A DNA stretch of 64,000 bases from Clostridia bacterium (GTDB lineage Bacteria; Bacillota; DULZ01). The number at the start of each line of letters is the position of its first letter. The first letter of the stretch is position 1. The notes below the pieces were generated by a model that saw only the letters and a program-made list of their open reading frames with translations, searched no databases and had not been told where the DNA came from. Position numbers and translations under genes: made by a program. The stretch is from contig DULZ01000061.1 of the NCBI GenBank assembly GCA_012840125.1, positions 1 to 64,000 of the forward strand, read 5' to 3'. This document shows, piece by piece, positions 53,167-61,339 of the stretch.

Positions 53167-54207
53167 TTGTCACACGAAAGAGAACAACAGGAATTGGAAC
53201 GAGAAATACTAGCGCTTACCGACCGTTTAATCGAGAATACCATCGAAATCAGTATGTTATCGGGAGAGGAACTGGAACGAAAACAAGCAGAAGGAGTCAA
53301 TATTGTTGTCCAGCTGGCGGCTGTACTGGAGGCATATTTAGGCGGGTCCCCGGAACACTTTGCCCAGGTGATAAAGGAACTGGCCAGGCAGAAGCTGCCG
53401 GATGAAAACATTTTAGCCAGTTTCGGCGAGTTCAGCACTTACTTGGAAGAAGCCATTCATCATGGTCTCAGGCTCTACCATGAAAACCGGCCAATGCCCG
53501 AAGACATTACCGGTGCTGCACCAACAGAACCGGAAGAAGCCAATGACGCGGGTGCTGTCGAGGAGGCATCTCCTGTCCCTTCCGGCGCAGGAGGAACAGG
53601 GGAAGAATGCACCGTTACTTGTGATGAACCAGCTGAAACAGTCACGACCCCAGCCCATCATAGCACAAATACTGGAGCAGAAGAGGAAACGGTTAAGACA
53701 GACAACCATGTTGAGCCTGCTGCCGGTCTTATGCCTTCTTCATGGGATCATGAAGTTGACGTGTCAAGTCCCCCAGAACCTGCACCTGCCTCAGAACAGG
53801 CAAGCAGCAGCTTGACACCTGAAACCGGCAGCGCCACCGGTCCCCCGGCAGATGGTGAGAACTGCCTGTCCGCTGCAGACACCAGTGAAAACCAGGCAAG
53901 CATCCCAGTTAACGACACGGACCAGGACCACTGGCAAGCGGCCTTGAAGCTGGTTTTCCCCGAGGCCACGATCATCAAGAACCATACCGTGAAAGGGTTG
54001 GCATTTTCTTACTACATCCCGGAATACGCCATCGCCATTGACCTCAATCCCACGGACAAAAAAGAAACCATTTGGAAAGAATACTACTGCCGGCAAGAAA
54101 ACATTAGACTCCTGTCCATCGCCATGCAAGAAAACTCACGCATCCGTCACATAGTCAGAAGCTTAAGGTTGTCATTAGCCCAAAACATCAGCCAAAATAT
54201 TTCGTAA
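53167..54207 (+). CDS. Hypothetical protein with disordered middle and folded ends
   Basis: I do not recognise this 346-residue protein. Residues 1-95 are helical and charged (EREQQELEREILALTDRLIE), 100-255 are low-complexity and rich in Glu, Pro, Thr, Ser and Ala, and 256-346 look folded. The last part, LAFSYYIPEYAIAIDLNPT followed by KEYYCRQENIRLLSI, resembles in outline the core of VSR/DUF559-type PD-(D/E)XK nucleases, but the second acidic residue and the Lys are not evident. The TTG start follows AGAGGTGA. It is transcribed alone between the acs terminator and a T-box leader. Confidence 0.6.
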   Translation: MSHEREQQELEREILALTDRLIENTIEISMLSGEELERKQAEGVNIVVQLAAVLEAYLGGSPEHFAQVIKELARQKLPDENILASFGEFSTYLEEAIHHGLRLYHENRPMPEDITGAAPTEPEEANDAGAVEEASPVPSGAGGTGEECTVTCDEPAETVTTPAHHSTNTGAEEETVKTDNHVEPAAGLMPSSWDHEVDVSSPPEPAPASEQASSSLTPETGSATGPPADGENCLSAADTSENQASIPVNDTDQDHWQAALKLVFPEATIIKNHTVKGLAFSYYIPEYAIAIDLNPTDKKETIWKEYYCRQENIRLLSIAMQENSRIRHIVRSLRLSLAQNISQNIS

Positions 54208-54213
54208 AAACGT

Positions 54214-54242
54214 TTGACAGAGTCATCAGAACCTGCTATACT
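54214..54242 (+). promoter_or_regulatory. Sigma-A promoter for the T-box transcript
   Basis: TTGACA (54214-54219) and TATACT (54237-54242) with a 17-base spacer, just after the upstream stop codon. Confidence 0.85.
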
Positions 54243-54248
54243 GATAGT

Positions 54249-54527
54249 AAAATTTTATCCGAGTTAAAGGCAATGCAGGGGAAGAGTAACTGGTTCCCAC
54301 ATCCAGAGAGCTGACGGTTGGTGCAAGTCAGTATGATGGCGCCAGTGAAGGCCGCCCCTAAGTCGCCGGCTGAAATTGTAGTAAGCCGGGCCGGGTAGTT
54401 CCGTTATCAATGTCTGGGAGTGCATATATTTGATTTGAGTGCACTTTCAGGGTGAGTTTGGGTTTTTGCCAATAAGGGTGGTACCGCGGGTATACCTCTC
54501 GTCCCTTCCGGATGAGAGGTTTTTTTA
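54249..54527 (+). ncRNA. T-box leader upstream of an aminotransferase gene
   Basis: The leader has a classic Stem I (GGGGAAGAGTAACTGG, then CCAGAGAGCTGAC with GTCAG-TATGATGG, and CCAGTGAAGGCCGCCCC), the T-box sequence AAGGGTGGTACCGCGG (54474-54489) and a terminator CCTCTCGTCC/GGATGAGAGG (54495-54504 and 54510-54519) with a T run. The specifier follows the GAA of the loop E motif: read as GGC it would be glycine, one base later as GCC it would be alanine. GCC is followed by the usual purine; I cannot settle it by eye. Uncharged tRNA should promote antitermination. Confidence 0.95.
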
Positions 54528-54570
54528 TTTGCCTAACCATCTTTTGACTACTGTATGGCAGGTGTTGCAT

Positions 54571-55761
54571 ATGGCTCTCAATCTGGAAAGTATGATTTCT
54601 CCGGTTGTAAAATCTTTACCTCCTTCAGGGATTAGAAAGTTTTTTGATTTGATCGCCGGTGCTCCTGACGTCATATCTTTAGGTGTCGGAGAACCCGACT
54701 TCAGTACGCCCCTGTCTATCCGCAAGGCTAGCATTGAAGCTTTGTATAGAGGCGAAACCAGTTATACCTCTAATAAAGGCACTCCTGAGCTTCGACAAGC
54801 TCTATCTGACTACTTGTGCAAACAACACCAGGTAAGCTATGACCCGGAAAACGAGATTTTGGTAACCATCGGCGCCAGCGAAGCTGTCGACTTAGCATTG
54901 CGTGCTGTAGTCTGTCCCGGAGATGAAGTAATAATTGTTGAACCTGCATACGTCTCTTACATGCCTTGTACCTTGCTGGCCGGCGGTGTTCCTGTTTTCG
55001 TTAAGACGAAGGCCGAAAATGATTTTAAGTTAATGCCGGAAGAGCTGGAAGCAGCTATTACACCCAGAACCAAGCTGGTCATCATAGCGTACCCCAATAA
55101 CCCTACCGGTGCCGTGATGACTAAAGAAGATCTTAAACCTATTGCCGATATTATCTTAAAGCATAACATCCTGGTGCTGTCAGACGAGATTTATGCCGAG
55201 CTTACCTATGAAAACAAGCATACCAGCATCATTGAATTTCCGGGCATGAAGGAAAGAACCATCCTGGTATCCGGCTTTTCTAAATCCTTTGCCATGACCG
55301 GGTGGCGTATCGGTTTTGCCGCCGCACCGGCCCAGATTTTAAATGCCATGGCCAAGATTCACCAGTATACCATTTTATGTGCGCCGATCATGGCCCAGCA
55401 AGCAGCTTTGGAAGGTCTGCGCCACGGCGCTGCGGAAGTCAAGCACATGGTAGAACATTATGATTTCCGGCGTAAACTGGTGTACTCCAGGCTTGTAGCC
55501 ATGGGTTTGGAATGTTTTGAACCGAAAGGGGCCTTTTATATCTTTCCTTCCATAGCGAGCACAGGTTTTACATCAGAAGAGTTTGCGCAACGACTTCTAG
55601 AAGAAGAAAAAGTAGCGGTAGTGCCCGGTGAAGCCTTTGGCACCTCCGGAACGGGACATATTCGCATTTCCTATGCCAATTCAGTCGCCAATTTGGAAGA
55701 AGCCATGAACCGCATCCAACGATTTATCAAAAGACACCAGTTAAAACTGGTGGCCAATTAG
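54571..55761 (+). CDS. PLP-dependent aminotransferase, class I (aspartate/alanine type)
   Basis: This 396-residue fold-type I aminotransferase has VISLGVGEPDFSTP, SYTSNKGTPELRQAL, YPNNPTGAVM, LSDEIYAEL and the cofactor lysine in SGFSKSFAMTGWRIGF. The amino donor and acceptor are not certain; aspartate-, alanine- and aromatic-type enzymes look alike here. I chose ATG 54571 (AGGTG at 54560-54564); the frame is open into the T-box leader. Control by a T-box for glycine or alanine suggests a role in making that amino acid. Confidence 0.88.
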   Translation: MALNLESMISPVVKSLPPSGIRKFFDLIAGAPDVISLGVGEPDFSTPLSIRKASIEALYRGETSYTSNKGTPELRQALSDYLCKQHQVSYDPENEILVTIGASEAVDLALRAVVCPGDEVIIVEPAYVSYMPCTLLAGGVPVFVKTKAENDFKLMPEELEAAITPRTKLVIIAYPNNPTGAVMTKEDLKPIADIILKHNILVLSDEIYAELTYENKHTSIIEFPGMKERTILVSGFSKSFAMTGWRIGFAAAPAQILNAMAKIHQYTILCAPIMAQQAALEGLRHGAAEVKHMVEHYDFRRKLVYSRLVAMGLECFEPKGAFYIFPSIASTGFTSEEFAQRLLEEEKVAVVPGEAFGTSGTGHIRISYANSVANLEEAMNRIQRFIKRHQLKLVAN

Positions 55762-55821
55762 AGGAAAACCGGTGCGCATCCAGAAATCATTAAGCAGTAT
55801 GTCTCTTCAGGGGGTGCTGCT

Positions 55822-57408
55822 TTGAGAATTCAGTTCTTTGGCGCTGCCGAAACAGTCACCGGTTCTTGCTATATGGTGGACACCGGCATCTACAAGTTCT
55901 TAGTAGATTGCGGCTTATTTCAAGGTGGAAAAAACATTAAAGAGAGGAACTACAGCGATTTCCCTTTCGATCCGTCAGAAGTTGACTTTTTGCTGCTCAC
56001 TCATGCGCACATCGATCATTGCGGTCTGATCCCCAAACTATATAAACACGGCTTTAAAGGACCCGTCATCGCTACGGCCCCGACGGTGGAACTGTGTACC
56101 GCCGTCCTGCCGGACAGCGGTTTTATTCAGGAGATGGAGGTGGAACGCAAGAACAGGAAATACCAGCGCTCCGGCCTCCCCCTTTTAGAGCCTATTTATA
56201 CCGCAGCTGAAGCGCAGCATTGTTTGCAATATTTCCAAGGCGTCAACTATGATGAATTTTGGCAAATCAAACCCGGCATCACCGTTCGTTTTAAAGATGC
56301 CGGGCATATTTTGGGTTCCGCCATCGTGGAGATTTGGCTTGAATCCGGAACCGGCACGTGCAAATTAGTTTTTACCGGAGATCTAGGCAATTTCGACAGG
56401 TCAATGACTAACGACCCATCTCCCATCGATCATGCCAACTATTTGATTATCGAATCTACTTATGGGGATCGCCGGCACAAGGAGATAGGAAACCGCCGGG
56501 AGATCCTCGCCGAGATCATTCATGACACCTTTAAACGTGGAGGCAATGTCATTATACCTGCCTTTGCCATCGAAAGAACCCAAGACTTGTTATACAACTT
56601 GCACCTTCTCATCGAGGAAAACAAAATTCAAGGAAAAGACATTTACATTGACAGCCCTTTGGCTATCACAGCCACGGAGATTTTCTGCCGGCACCAGCAC
56701 CTGTTTGATGAAGAATTTGCCGAACTGAGGCGGGCTAAGCAAGGCCACTGCCCCCTGTATCTCCCCGGACTTCGTTTCAGCCGGACGGCGGAAGAATCCA
56801 TGGCCCTTAACCGGATTAAAAGCGGGGCCATTATCATCTCAGCCAGCGGCATGGCCGATGCAGGTAGGATCAAACATCATCTAAAGCATAATTTGTGGAG
56901 GCCGGAGTCAACTGTAGTTTTTATTGGTTACCAAGCACCCGGTACCCTCGGAAGACGTCTCATCGACGGCGAAAAGCAGGTTAGGATCCACGGGGAAGAA
57001 ATCAAAGTGCAAGCTCAAATTGTCAACTTGGAGGGCTTTTCCGCCCACGCAGACCAGCAAGGCATCTTGCGGTGGATGAACAACTTCAAGAAGCCGCCGC
57101 AAAGAATATTTGTCACCCACGGGGAACCCCAATCCGCGATTGCATTGGCCGAACTTTTAAGGGAACAGCTCAAGACAGAAGTAGTTATCCCCAAATACCT
57201 GGCACAATATGACCTAGTTCCCGAAGAATGGGCGGAACCGGCTGCTGAAACCGCTGTTACCAGAGAAACCCTTTATGATATGGCCCAAAGTATTTACCAC
57301 CGGCTGACCGGCATTATCGACCGGCACACCGGCAAGAAAGACACTTACCGGCTGTACAACCTGCTGAACCGCTTGGCGAGCTTAATCGACGAAGGCCCGC
57401 AACCATAA
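55822..57408 (+). CDS. MBL-fold RNA-processing type hydrolase (beta-CASP family)
   Basis: This 528-residue protein is a metallo-beta-lactamase with a beta-CASP insert and an RNA-specificity (RMMBL) domain. It shows GAAETVTGSCYMV, the metal motif THAHIDHCGLIPKL, FTGDLGN, ESTYGDRRH, SPLAITATEIF, ISASGMADAGRIKHHL, YQAPGTLGRRL and EGFSAHADQQG with THGEP. Homologues are related to CPSF-73/Ysh1 and act as RNA nucleases; the substrate here is unknown. It starts at TTG after AGGGGG, 60 bases after the aminotransferase. Confidence 0.92.
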   Translation: MRIQFFGAAETVTGSCYMVDTGIYKFLVDCGLFQGGKNIKERNYSDFPFDPSEVDFLLLTHAHIDHCGLIPKLYKHGFKGPVIATAPTVELCTAVLPDSGFIQEMEVERKNRKYQRSGLPLLEPIYTAAEAQHCLQYFQGVNYDEFWQIKPGITVRFKDAGHILGSAIVEIWLESGTGTCKLVFTGDLGNFDRSMTNDPSPIDHANYLIIESTYGDRRHKEIGNRREILAEIIHDTFKRGGNVIIPAFAIERTQDLLYNLHLLIEENKIQGKDIYIDSPLAITATEIFCRHQHLFDEEFAELRRAKQGHCPLYLPGLRFSRTAEESMALNRIKSGAIIISASGMADAGRIKHHLKHNLWRPESTVVFIGYQAPGTLGRRLIDGEKQVRIHGEEIKVQAQIVNLEGFSAHADQQGILRWMNNFKKPPQRIFVTHGEPQSAIALAELLREQLKTEVVIPKYLAQYDLVPEEWAEPAAETAVTRETLYDMAQSIYHRLTGIIDRHTGKKDTYRLYNLLNRLASLIDEGPQP

Positions 57409-57426
57409 GCCACCTGGCACATGTTT

Positions 57427-57453
57427 GACCTATGCATGGGCATAGGTCTTTTT
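57427..57453 (+). terminator. Terminator after the beta-CASP gene
   Basis: GACCTATGC (57427-57435) pairs with GCATAGGTC (57440-57448), followed by five T residues. It overlaps the stop codon of the convergent minus-strand gene. Confidence 0.82.
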
Positions 57454-58284
57454 CATGTCCTCAGGCAGCACCAGTTTTCGTACATAAATATTCACTTGAA
57501 CCACGTGCAAGGCCGTCATATGCTCCAGCACCTGTTTGACTCGTTCCTGCACGGCATCCAGAAGAGGCGGAAAAGGTTTGCCGTAACGAACCGTCAAATC
57601 CATATTAACAATGGTACCTTGGGGCACTTCTTCCAAAACAATATTCTGTACTTTGACTACGTCACTGCTAAGCTGGGCCGCCCCTTTTATGATCTGTTCC
57701 AACGCCGCGTTGTCAATATAAAACCTCCCAAAATAATTAAAGGTAGGGCGTACCACCGTTTGATTCACCCAGAGTTGGCTTTTGCTACCGGTTTTCTGCC
57801 TTTTGGAGAATCGAACATATAAAGGATCAGTCAGCACCCCGGACAGTTTAGGTTTCACGGCTACCGATGGAGCCGGGATCACATGCTTGCCAAAATGCTG
57901 CCTGATCTTCTTGGCTTTGGTGATTTCACTCGGGGAAGCTATATCTTCAATATCCAGGTACAATTCCGGTAGGGGAAGCTCTAACCGGGCGGCGATCTTA
58001 TTCACCATATCTTTGGAGGTTCCCAGGATCAAAACACAGCGCGGCTTCAGAACCTTAAGCTCCTCTTTCACCCCTTGAGCATGATCCGGATCAGTGAATA
58101 AAGCCGTTTTGATAGCACCAATGGCTGTGGCTTGTTTCTTGGCTGAGACACCGGCGACAATTTGGTGCCCTTTGATCAAAAGGCCGTCATCGATAATCAC
58201 TTCCGCCCCATGCTCATGAGCTACCAGAAGGGCCCGATGACTTTTTCCTGTCCCACTGGGACCGACTAGCGCAATCACCTTCAT
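57430..58284 (-). CDS. P-loop NTPase fused to an Asp23/Gls24 domain
   Basis: This 284-residue protein begins with a Walker A loop (ALVGPSGTGKSHRA, residues 5-18) and a short nucleotide-binding domain that includes VIIDDGLLIKGHQIVAG, GAIKTALF and CVLILGTSKDM. The C-terminal 110 residues resemble the Asp23/Gls24 envelope-stress domain (IDNAALEQIIKGAAQLSSDV, TIVNMDLTVRYG, VNIYVRKL). ATG 58284 follows AGCAGGTG on the minus strand. I know of similar proteins in Clostridia but no defined function. No walK-type or alkaline shock genes are nearby. Confidence 0.75.
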   Translation of the reverse strand: MKVIALVGPSGTGKSHRALLVAHEHGAEVIIDDGLLIKGHQIVAGVSAKKQATAIGAIKTALFTDPDHAQGVKEELKVLKPRCVLILGTSKDMVNKIAARLELPLPELYLDIEDIASPSEITKAKKIRQHFGKHVIPAPSVAVKPKLSGVLTDPLYVRFSKRQKTGSKSQLWVNQTVVRPTFNYFGRFYIDNAALEQIIKGAAQLSSDVVKVQNIVLEEVPQGTIVNMDLTVRYGKPFPPLLDAVQERVKQVLEHMTALHVVQVNIYVRKLVLPEDMKKTYAHA

Positions 58285-58326
58285 AAAAACACCTGCTGTT
58301 TTTGCAATTATTTCCTTGACTACTAT

Positions 58327-58356
58327 ATTATACCCTTGAAGGGGGACCTTTGACAA
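58327..58356 (-). promoter_or_regulatory. Probable promoter for the P-loop/Asp23 gene
   Basis: On the minus strand TTGTCA (plus 58351-58356) and TATAAT (plus 58327-58332) are 18 bases apart. Confidence 0.6.
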
Positions 58357-58477
58357 ATAAAAAGATCATTCCGTCCCTGGGTGGCCCGGTCTTTCTGGCC
58401 CCGGTTTAGAAAGAAGATGCCAAGCATGATAAATAATGCTACAATATACATTAAGGAACAGCCACGGGGTGGTCTGC

Positions 58478-59242
58478 ATGTCTGAACAAAGCCTATTCTT
58501 AAAATTTACTTCCGAACTGTTTGTGGACGGTACGGTTAATGTGCCTTTTCTTTTATTGAAAAGCTATAAGAAAATAGGGATGAACGAAACGGAACTGGTG
58601 CTGCTGCTGCACCTGTGGTCTTGGCACCAGTCGGGTAATCAAGAATACCCTACGCCTCAGGAACTGTCATCTGTAATGACCGTCGAAAGTTCACAAATTC
58701 AAACCTTACTGGCAGGAATGGTCGAAAAAAAGATCATTTCCATTGAACACCTGTACGATCCTGCCCAGAAGAAATGGATAGACCGCTTTTCTTTTGCCGG
58801 CTTGTTTGATAAATTGATGGAGAACTGGGCTCTCATGAAAGCGCAGCAGTTGGAAAACGAAGCCCGCAAGGGAGAGCAACTTTCCCCCGAGGTGGCACAA
58901 GAATTATTCCGCGCTTTTGAAGAAGAATTTGGTCGCTTGCTCTCACCCTTTGAAAGCAATCAAATTTTAGAATGGTGCCATGAGGACAGATACTCACCGG
59001 AATTGGTTATAGAGGCCTTGCGCAAGGCCAGCCTGAGGGGAATAAAAAACCTGAAATATATCGATTCGATCCTTAAAGACTGGCAAAGGAACAATATCCG
59101 CACGGTGAAACAAGTGGAAGAATATGAAAAGCATTTCCAGACCAGGCAACAACTGAAGAAAAAAGAAACGAAAACCTACCAAATTAAAAGTGATGAAATC
59201 AAACGCAAAATTGAAAAATACAAGGATGTCTATATGAGCTAA
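58478..59242 (+). CDS. dnaD: DnaD-family replication protein
   Basis: DnaD proteins help load the replicative helicase at origins and restart sites. From ATG 58478 the 254-residue protein has an N-terminal winged-helix DDBH1-like region (NETELVLLLHLWSWHQ, PTPQELSSVM) and a DDBH2-like C-terminal domain (FGRLLSPFESNQILEWC, then ALRKASLRGIKNLKYIDSIL and the closing tryptophan in DWQRNNI, close to YIxxILxxW). It is followed after 14 bases by a DnaI-like loader, a common Firmicutes pair. Confidence 0.9.
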   Translation: MSEQSLFLKFTSELFVDGTVNVPFLLLKSYKKIGMNETELVLLLHLWSWHQSGNQEYPTPQELSSVMTVESSQIQTLLAGMVEKKIISIEHLYDPAQKKWIDRFSFAGLFDKLMENWALMKAQQLENEARKGEQLSPEVAQELFRAFEEEFGRLLSPFESNQILEWCHEDRYSPELVIEALRKASLRGIKNLKYIDSILKDWQRNNIRTVKQVEEYEKHFQTRQQLKKKETKTYQIKSDEIKRKIEKYKDVYMS

Positions 59243-59256
59243 AGGGTGTCGTACCG

Positions 59257-60021
59257 ATGATTAATCACGATCGTCATCATGGAACTGAATACCAGTGTCC
59301 CAGGTGCCAGAACCGCGGTTTTATCATCAAGGATGAAGTTGCTTACCGCTGTCCCTGCATGAAGCAGCGGACCATCGAGCAGTTGTTCCGCCATTCAGGC
59401 CTTGGCACGTTACAACATCAATGCACCTTTGCAAATTTTTCCTTTGCTTACTACCCGGATGTGTATGATGAACAGTTGGGGTTCACTTACTATCAAAATG
59501 CCAAAATCGCTCTCAAGGCTGCGGAAGAGTTCGCCGCGGCTTTTGTAAAAGGCAATTATCACGGGCCCGGGATAGTCTTTACGGGCCCGGTGGGAAGCGG
59601 CAAGACTTTCTTGGCCAGCAGCATTGCCAATTATGTACTGTCTAAAGGAAAACAGGTCTTGTTTACGGTGGTACCTGATTTATTGGACCAGCTTAAAGCT
59701 ACTTACGACCGCTCTGCTCTGGTGGAAACTGATGAGCTAACCATTTTGGAGGGAGCCAGAAACGTTGAACTTCTAATCATGGATGATTTAGGGGCCCATA
59801 ATTACACGCCGTGGACGGTAAATAAGATTTATTCCATTTTGAACTACCGGGTTAATCACCAACTGCCAGTAGTCATCACCACCAACTTGAGTCTGGATGA
59901 ACTGGACACGTATCTGGGCGAAAGAACAACCTCCCGTATCTTACAGCTGTGCCGGGTGTACCGTATCGCCAGCGTGCAGGACATTCGATGCCTGAAATCT
60001 AAAGAACACCTTCACCAGTAA
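59257..60021 (+). CDS. dnaI: DnaI/DnaC-like helicase loader ATPase
   Basis: This 254-residue AAA+ ATPase should load the DnaB-type helicase. The N-terminus has zinc-type cysteines CPRCQNRG and CPCMKQR; the AAA+ core has Walker A GPVGSGKTFLAS, Walker B LLIMDDLGAH, sensor 1 PVVITTNLSLDEL and the arginine-finger region GERTTSRI. It follows dnaD with a 14-base gap and starts at an ATG after AAGGGTG. Sequence alone does not separate DnaI from other DnaC-like loaders. Confidence 0.88.
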   Translation: MINHDRHHGTEYQCPRCQNRGFIIKDEVAYRCPCMKQRTIEQLFRHSGLGTLQHQCTFANFSFAYYPDVYDEQLGFTYYQNAKIALKAAEEFAAAFVKGNYHGPGIVFTGPVGSGKTFLASSIANYVLSKGKQVLFTVVPDLLDQLKATYDRSALVETDELTILEGARNVELLIMDDLGAHNYTPWTVNKIYSILNYRVNHQLPVVITTNLSLDELDTYLGERTTSRILQLCRVYRIASVQDIRCLKSKEHLHQ

Positions 60022-60071
60022 AAAATCCATGGTATTGCAAAACTTTAATTACGATTTAGCAACAATTACGG

Positions 60072-60100
60072 TTGCGTCTGTCAGTCAATGGTTGTATAAT
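60072..60100 (+). promoter_or_regulatory. Sigma-A promoter for pduL
   Basis: TTGCGT (60072-60077) and TATAAT (60095-60100) with a 17-base spacer, 77 bases before the pduL start. Confidence 0.75.
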
Positions 60101-60176
60101 AACAGTGAACGGAATAATTTTCAGGGTAAACGGTAATTTGGTGCGGCCCAGCAGTCTGTGAGAGGGGGAAATCTAG

Positions 60177-60779
60177 ATGGAAATGTTAAGAATACCAATT
60201 GGGGTTTCCAATCGCCACGTTCATTTGTCCCAAGAGCATCTGGAGCAGCTCTTTGGTCCGGGGTACGAATTAACATTTTGGAAGGAGTTAGGACAACCCG
60301 GCCAATATGCCTGCAAAGAGGTAGTCTCCGTAGTAGGCACCAAGGGAATTATTGAAAACGTCAGAATCATAGGCCCCGTAAGGAAACAAACTCAGGTGGA
60401 AATTTCCAGAACCGATGCTTTTAAACTGGGAATTAAAGCTCCTATCCGGGAATCCGGTGATTTAGAAGGCACGCCCGGCTGTGTCCTGGTAGGACCTAAG
60501 GGCATGGTCTCCCTGGATTCAGGAGTTATTATAGCAGCAAGACATATCCACATGACACCTCCTATCGCCAGCCAATACGGCCTGCGCGATAAGGACGTGG
60601 TCAGTGTATTAGTGGAGGGCGAAAGAGGCGTAGTATTCAACAATGTCATCGTGAGAGTCAGTAAGAACTCGGCCCTGGAATTTCACGTTGATATCGATGA
60701 AGCCAATGCCGCTCTGTTGAACACCGGAGAAACGGTCACGATGCTTGATAAAAACCAAGCCCTCTGCTTGGTAGGATAA
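60177..60779 (+). CDS. pduL: Phosphate propanoyltransferase/phosphotransacetylase PduL
   Basis: PduL exchanges CoA and phosphate on short acyl groups; in acetogens it can convert acetyl-CoA to acetyl phosphate. The 200-residue protein has both beta-barrel zinc motifs: GVSNRHVHLSQEHL near the N-terminus and IIAARHIHMTP later, plus GPVRKQTQVEISRTDA and RESGDLEGTPGCVLVG. No N-terminal microcompartment targeting peptide is evident and no shell genes lie in the window, so a cytosolic energy-conserving role is more likely. It has its own promoter and terminator. Confidence 0.94.
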   Translation: MEMLRIPIGVSNRHVHLSQEHLEQLFGPGYELTFWKELGQPGQYACKEVVSVVGTKGIIENVRIIGPVRKQTQVEISRTDAFKLGIKAPIRESGDLEGTPGCVLVGPKGMVSLDSGVIIAARHIHMTPPIASQYGLRDKDVVSVLVEGERGVVFNNVIVRVSKNSALEFHVDIDEANAALLNTGETVTMLDKNQALCLVG

Positions 60780-60786
60780 TATTATG

Positions 60787-60812
60787 CCCCGACAATCCGT
60801 CGGGGTTTTTTT
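60787..60812 (+). terminator. Rho-independent terminator after pduL
   Basis: CCCCGAC (60787-60793) pairs with GTCGGGG (60799-60805), followed by seven T residues. Confidence 0.92.
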
Positions 60813-60813
60813 A

Positions 60814-60844
60814 TTTACACACATGCCAGCCTGTGTTATATAAT
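60814..60844 (+). promoter_or_regulatory. Possible promoter for the small zinc protein
   Basis: TATAAT (60839-60844) with TTTACA (60814-60819) at 19 bases; the long spacer makes it a moderate call. Confidence 0.5.
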
Positions 60845-60880
60845 GAAGATAGGTATAACTTGAAGCGCAGGAGGTTTCCC

Positions 60881-61078
60881 ATGAAAATCCCCATTTGTGA
60901 CACGTGTAAGGCAAAGAATGTTGAGGGTGTCATTTGCCGCCACTGTGACAATTATTATTGCTACGATTGCCTGGACCTCCATAAATCCAACTTAAGACCA
61001 TGTCCTACCTGTGGGGAATTCATTTGTAATGAGTGCTACGACGGCATGATCGAGTGCGACAATGTCAGAAAAAAATAA
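60881..61078 (+). CDS. Small cysteine-rich zinc-binding protein
   Basis: This 65-residue protein has twelve cysteines arranged mainly as CX2C pairs (CDTCKAKN, CRHCDNYYCYDC, CPTCGEFICNEC, then a final Cys), plus two histidines, resembling B-box or treble-clef zinc fingers that bind two or more zinc ions. The ATG at 60881 follows CAGGAGG; an open frame exists further upstream without support. It stands alone with its own likely promoter and a terminator, so it is probably a real monocistronic gene. The function and partner are unknown. Confidence 0.75.
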   Translation: MKIPICDTCKAKNVEGVICRHCDNYYCYDCLDLHKSNLRPCPTCGEFICNECYDGMIECDNVRKK

Positions 61079-61107
61079 GGCGAAGGATGTTGCTCCTTCG
61101 CCTTTAA
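61077..61107. terminator. Bidirectional hairpin between the small zinc protein and tRNA-Arg
   Basis: AAGGCGAAGGA (61077-61087) pairs with TCCTTCGCCTT (61094-61104). Flanking A and T runs (AAAAAAT before, TAAT after) let it end transcription from both sides, including tRNA-Arg on the minus strand. Confidence 0.8.
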
Positions 61108-61116
61108 TCTTCTAGT

Positions 61117-61193
61117 TGGCGCGCCCGACAGGATTCGAACCTGTGACCTCCGGACTCGGATTCCGTTACTCTATCCTACTGAGCTACGGGCGC
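61117..61193 (-). tRNA. tRNA-Arg (anticodon CCG)
   Basis: On the minus strand: acceptor GCGCCCG with CGGGCGC, anticodon loop ATCCGAG giving CCG, T arm ACAGG-TTCGAAT-CCTGT, encoded CCA, 77 bases. The first anticodon-stem pair (27-43) is A-G. Confidence 0.93.
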
Positions 61194-61206
61194 AACTGCA
61201 TATCTA

Positions 61207-61235
61207 ATTATAGCTTATAACGCTGCTCATGTCAA
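61207..61235 (-). promoter_or_regulatory. Strong sigma-A promoter for tRNA-Arg
   Basis: On the minus strand a perfect TTGACA (plus 61230-61235) and perfect TATAAT (plus 61207-61212) are 17 bases apart. Confidence 0.92.
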
Positions 61236-61339
61236 AAATCTTTTCAAAAAAAACCTGTATCTTGTAATTTTCCCGGGTTGGTTATAATATTGTGTTAGGA
61301 ACACTGTATACAATATGCCTGCTGGGGGAGGCGGCTTTC

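Noticed and set aside
57421-57822. A 133-codon open frame on the plus strand
   Set aside because: It is antisense to the Asp23-like domain gene and starts inside a terminator hairpin.
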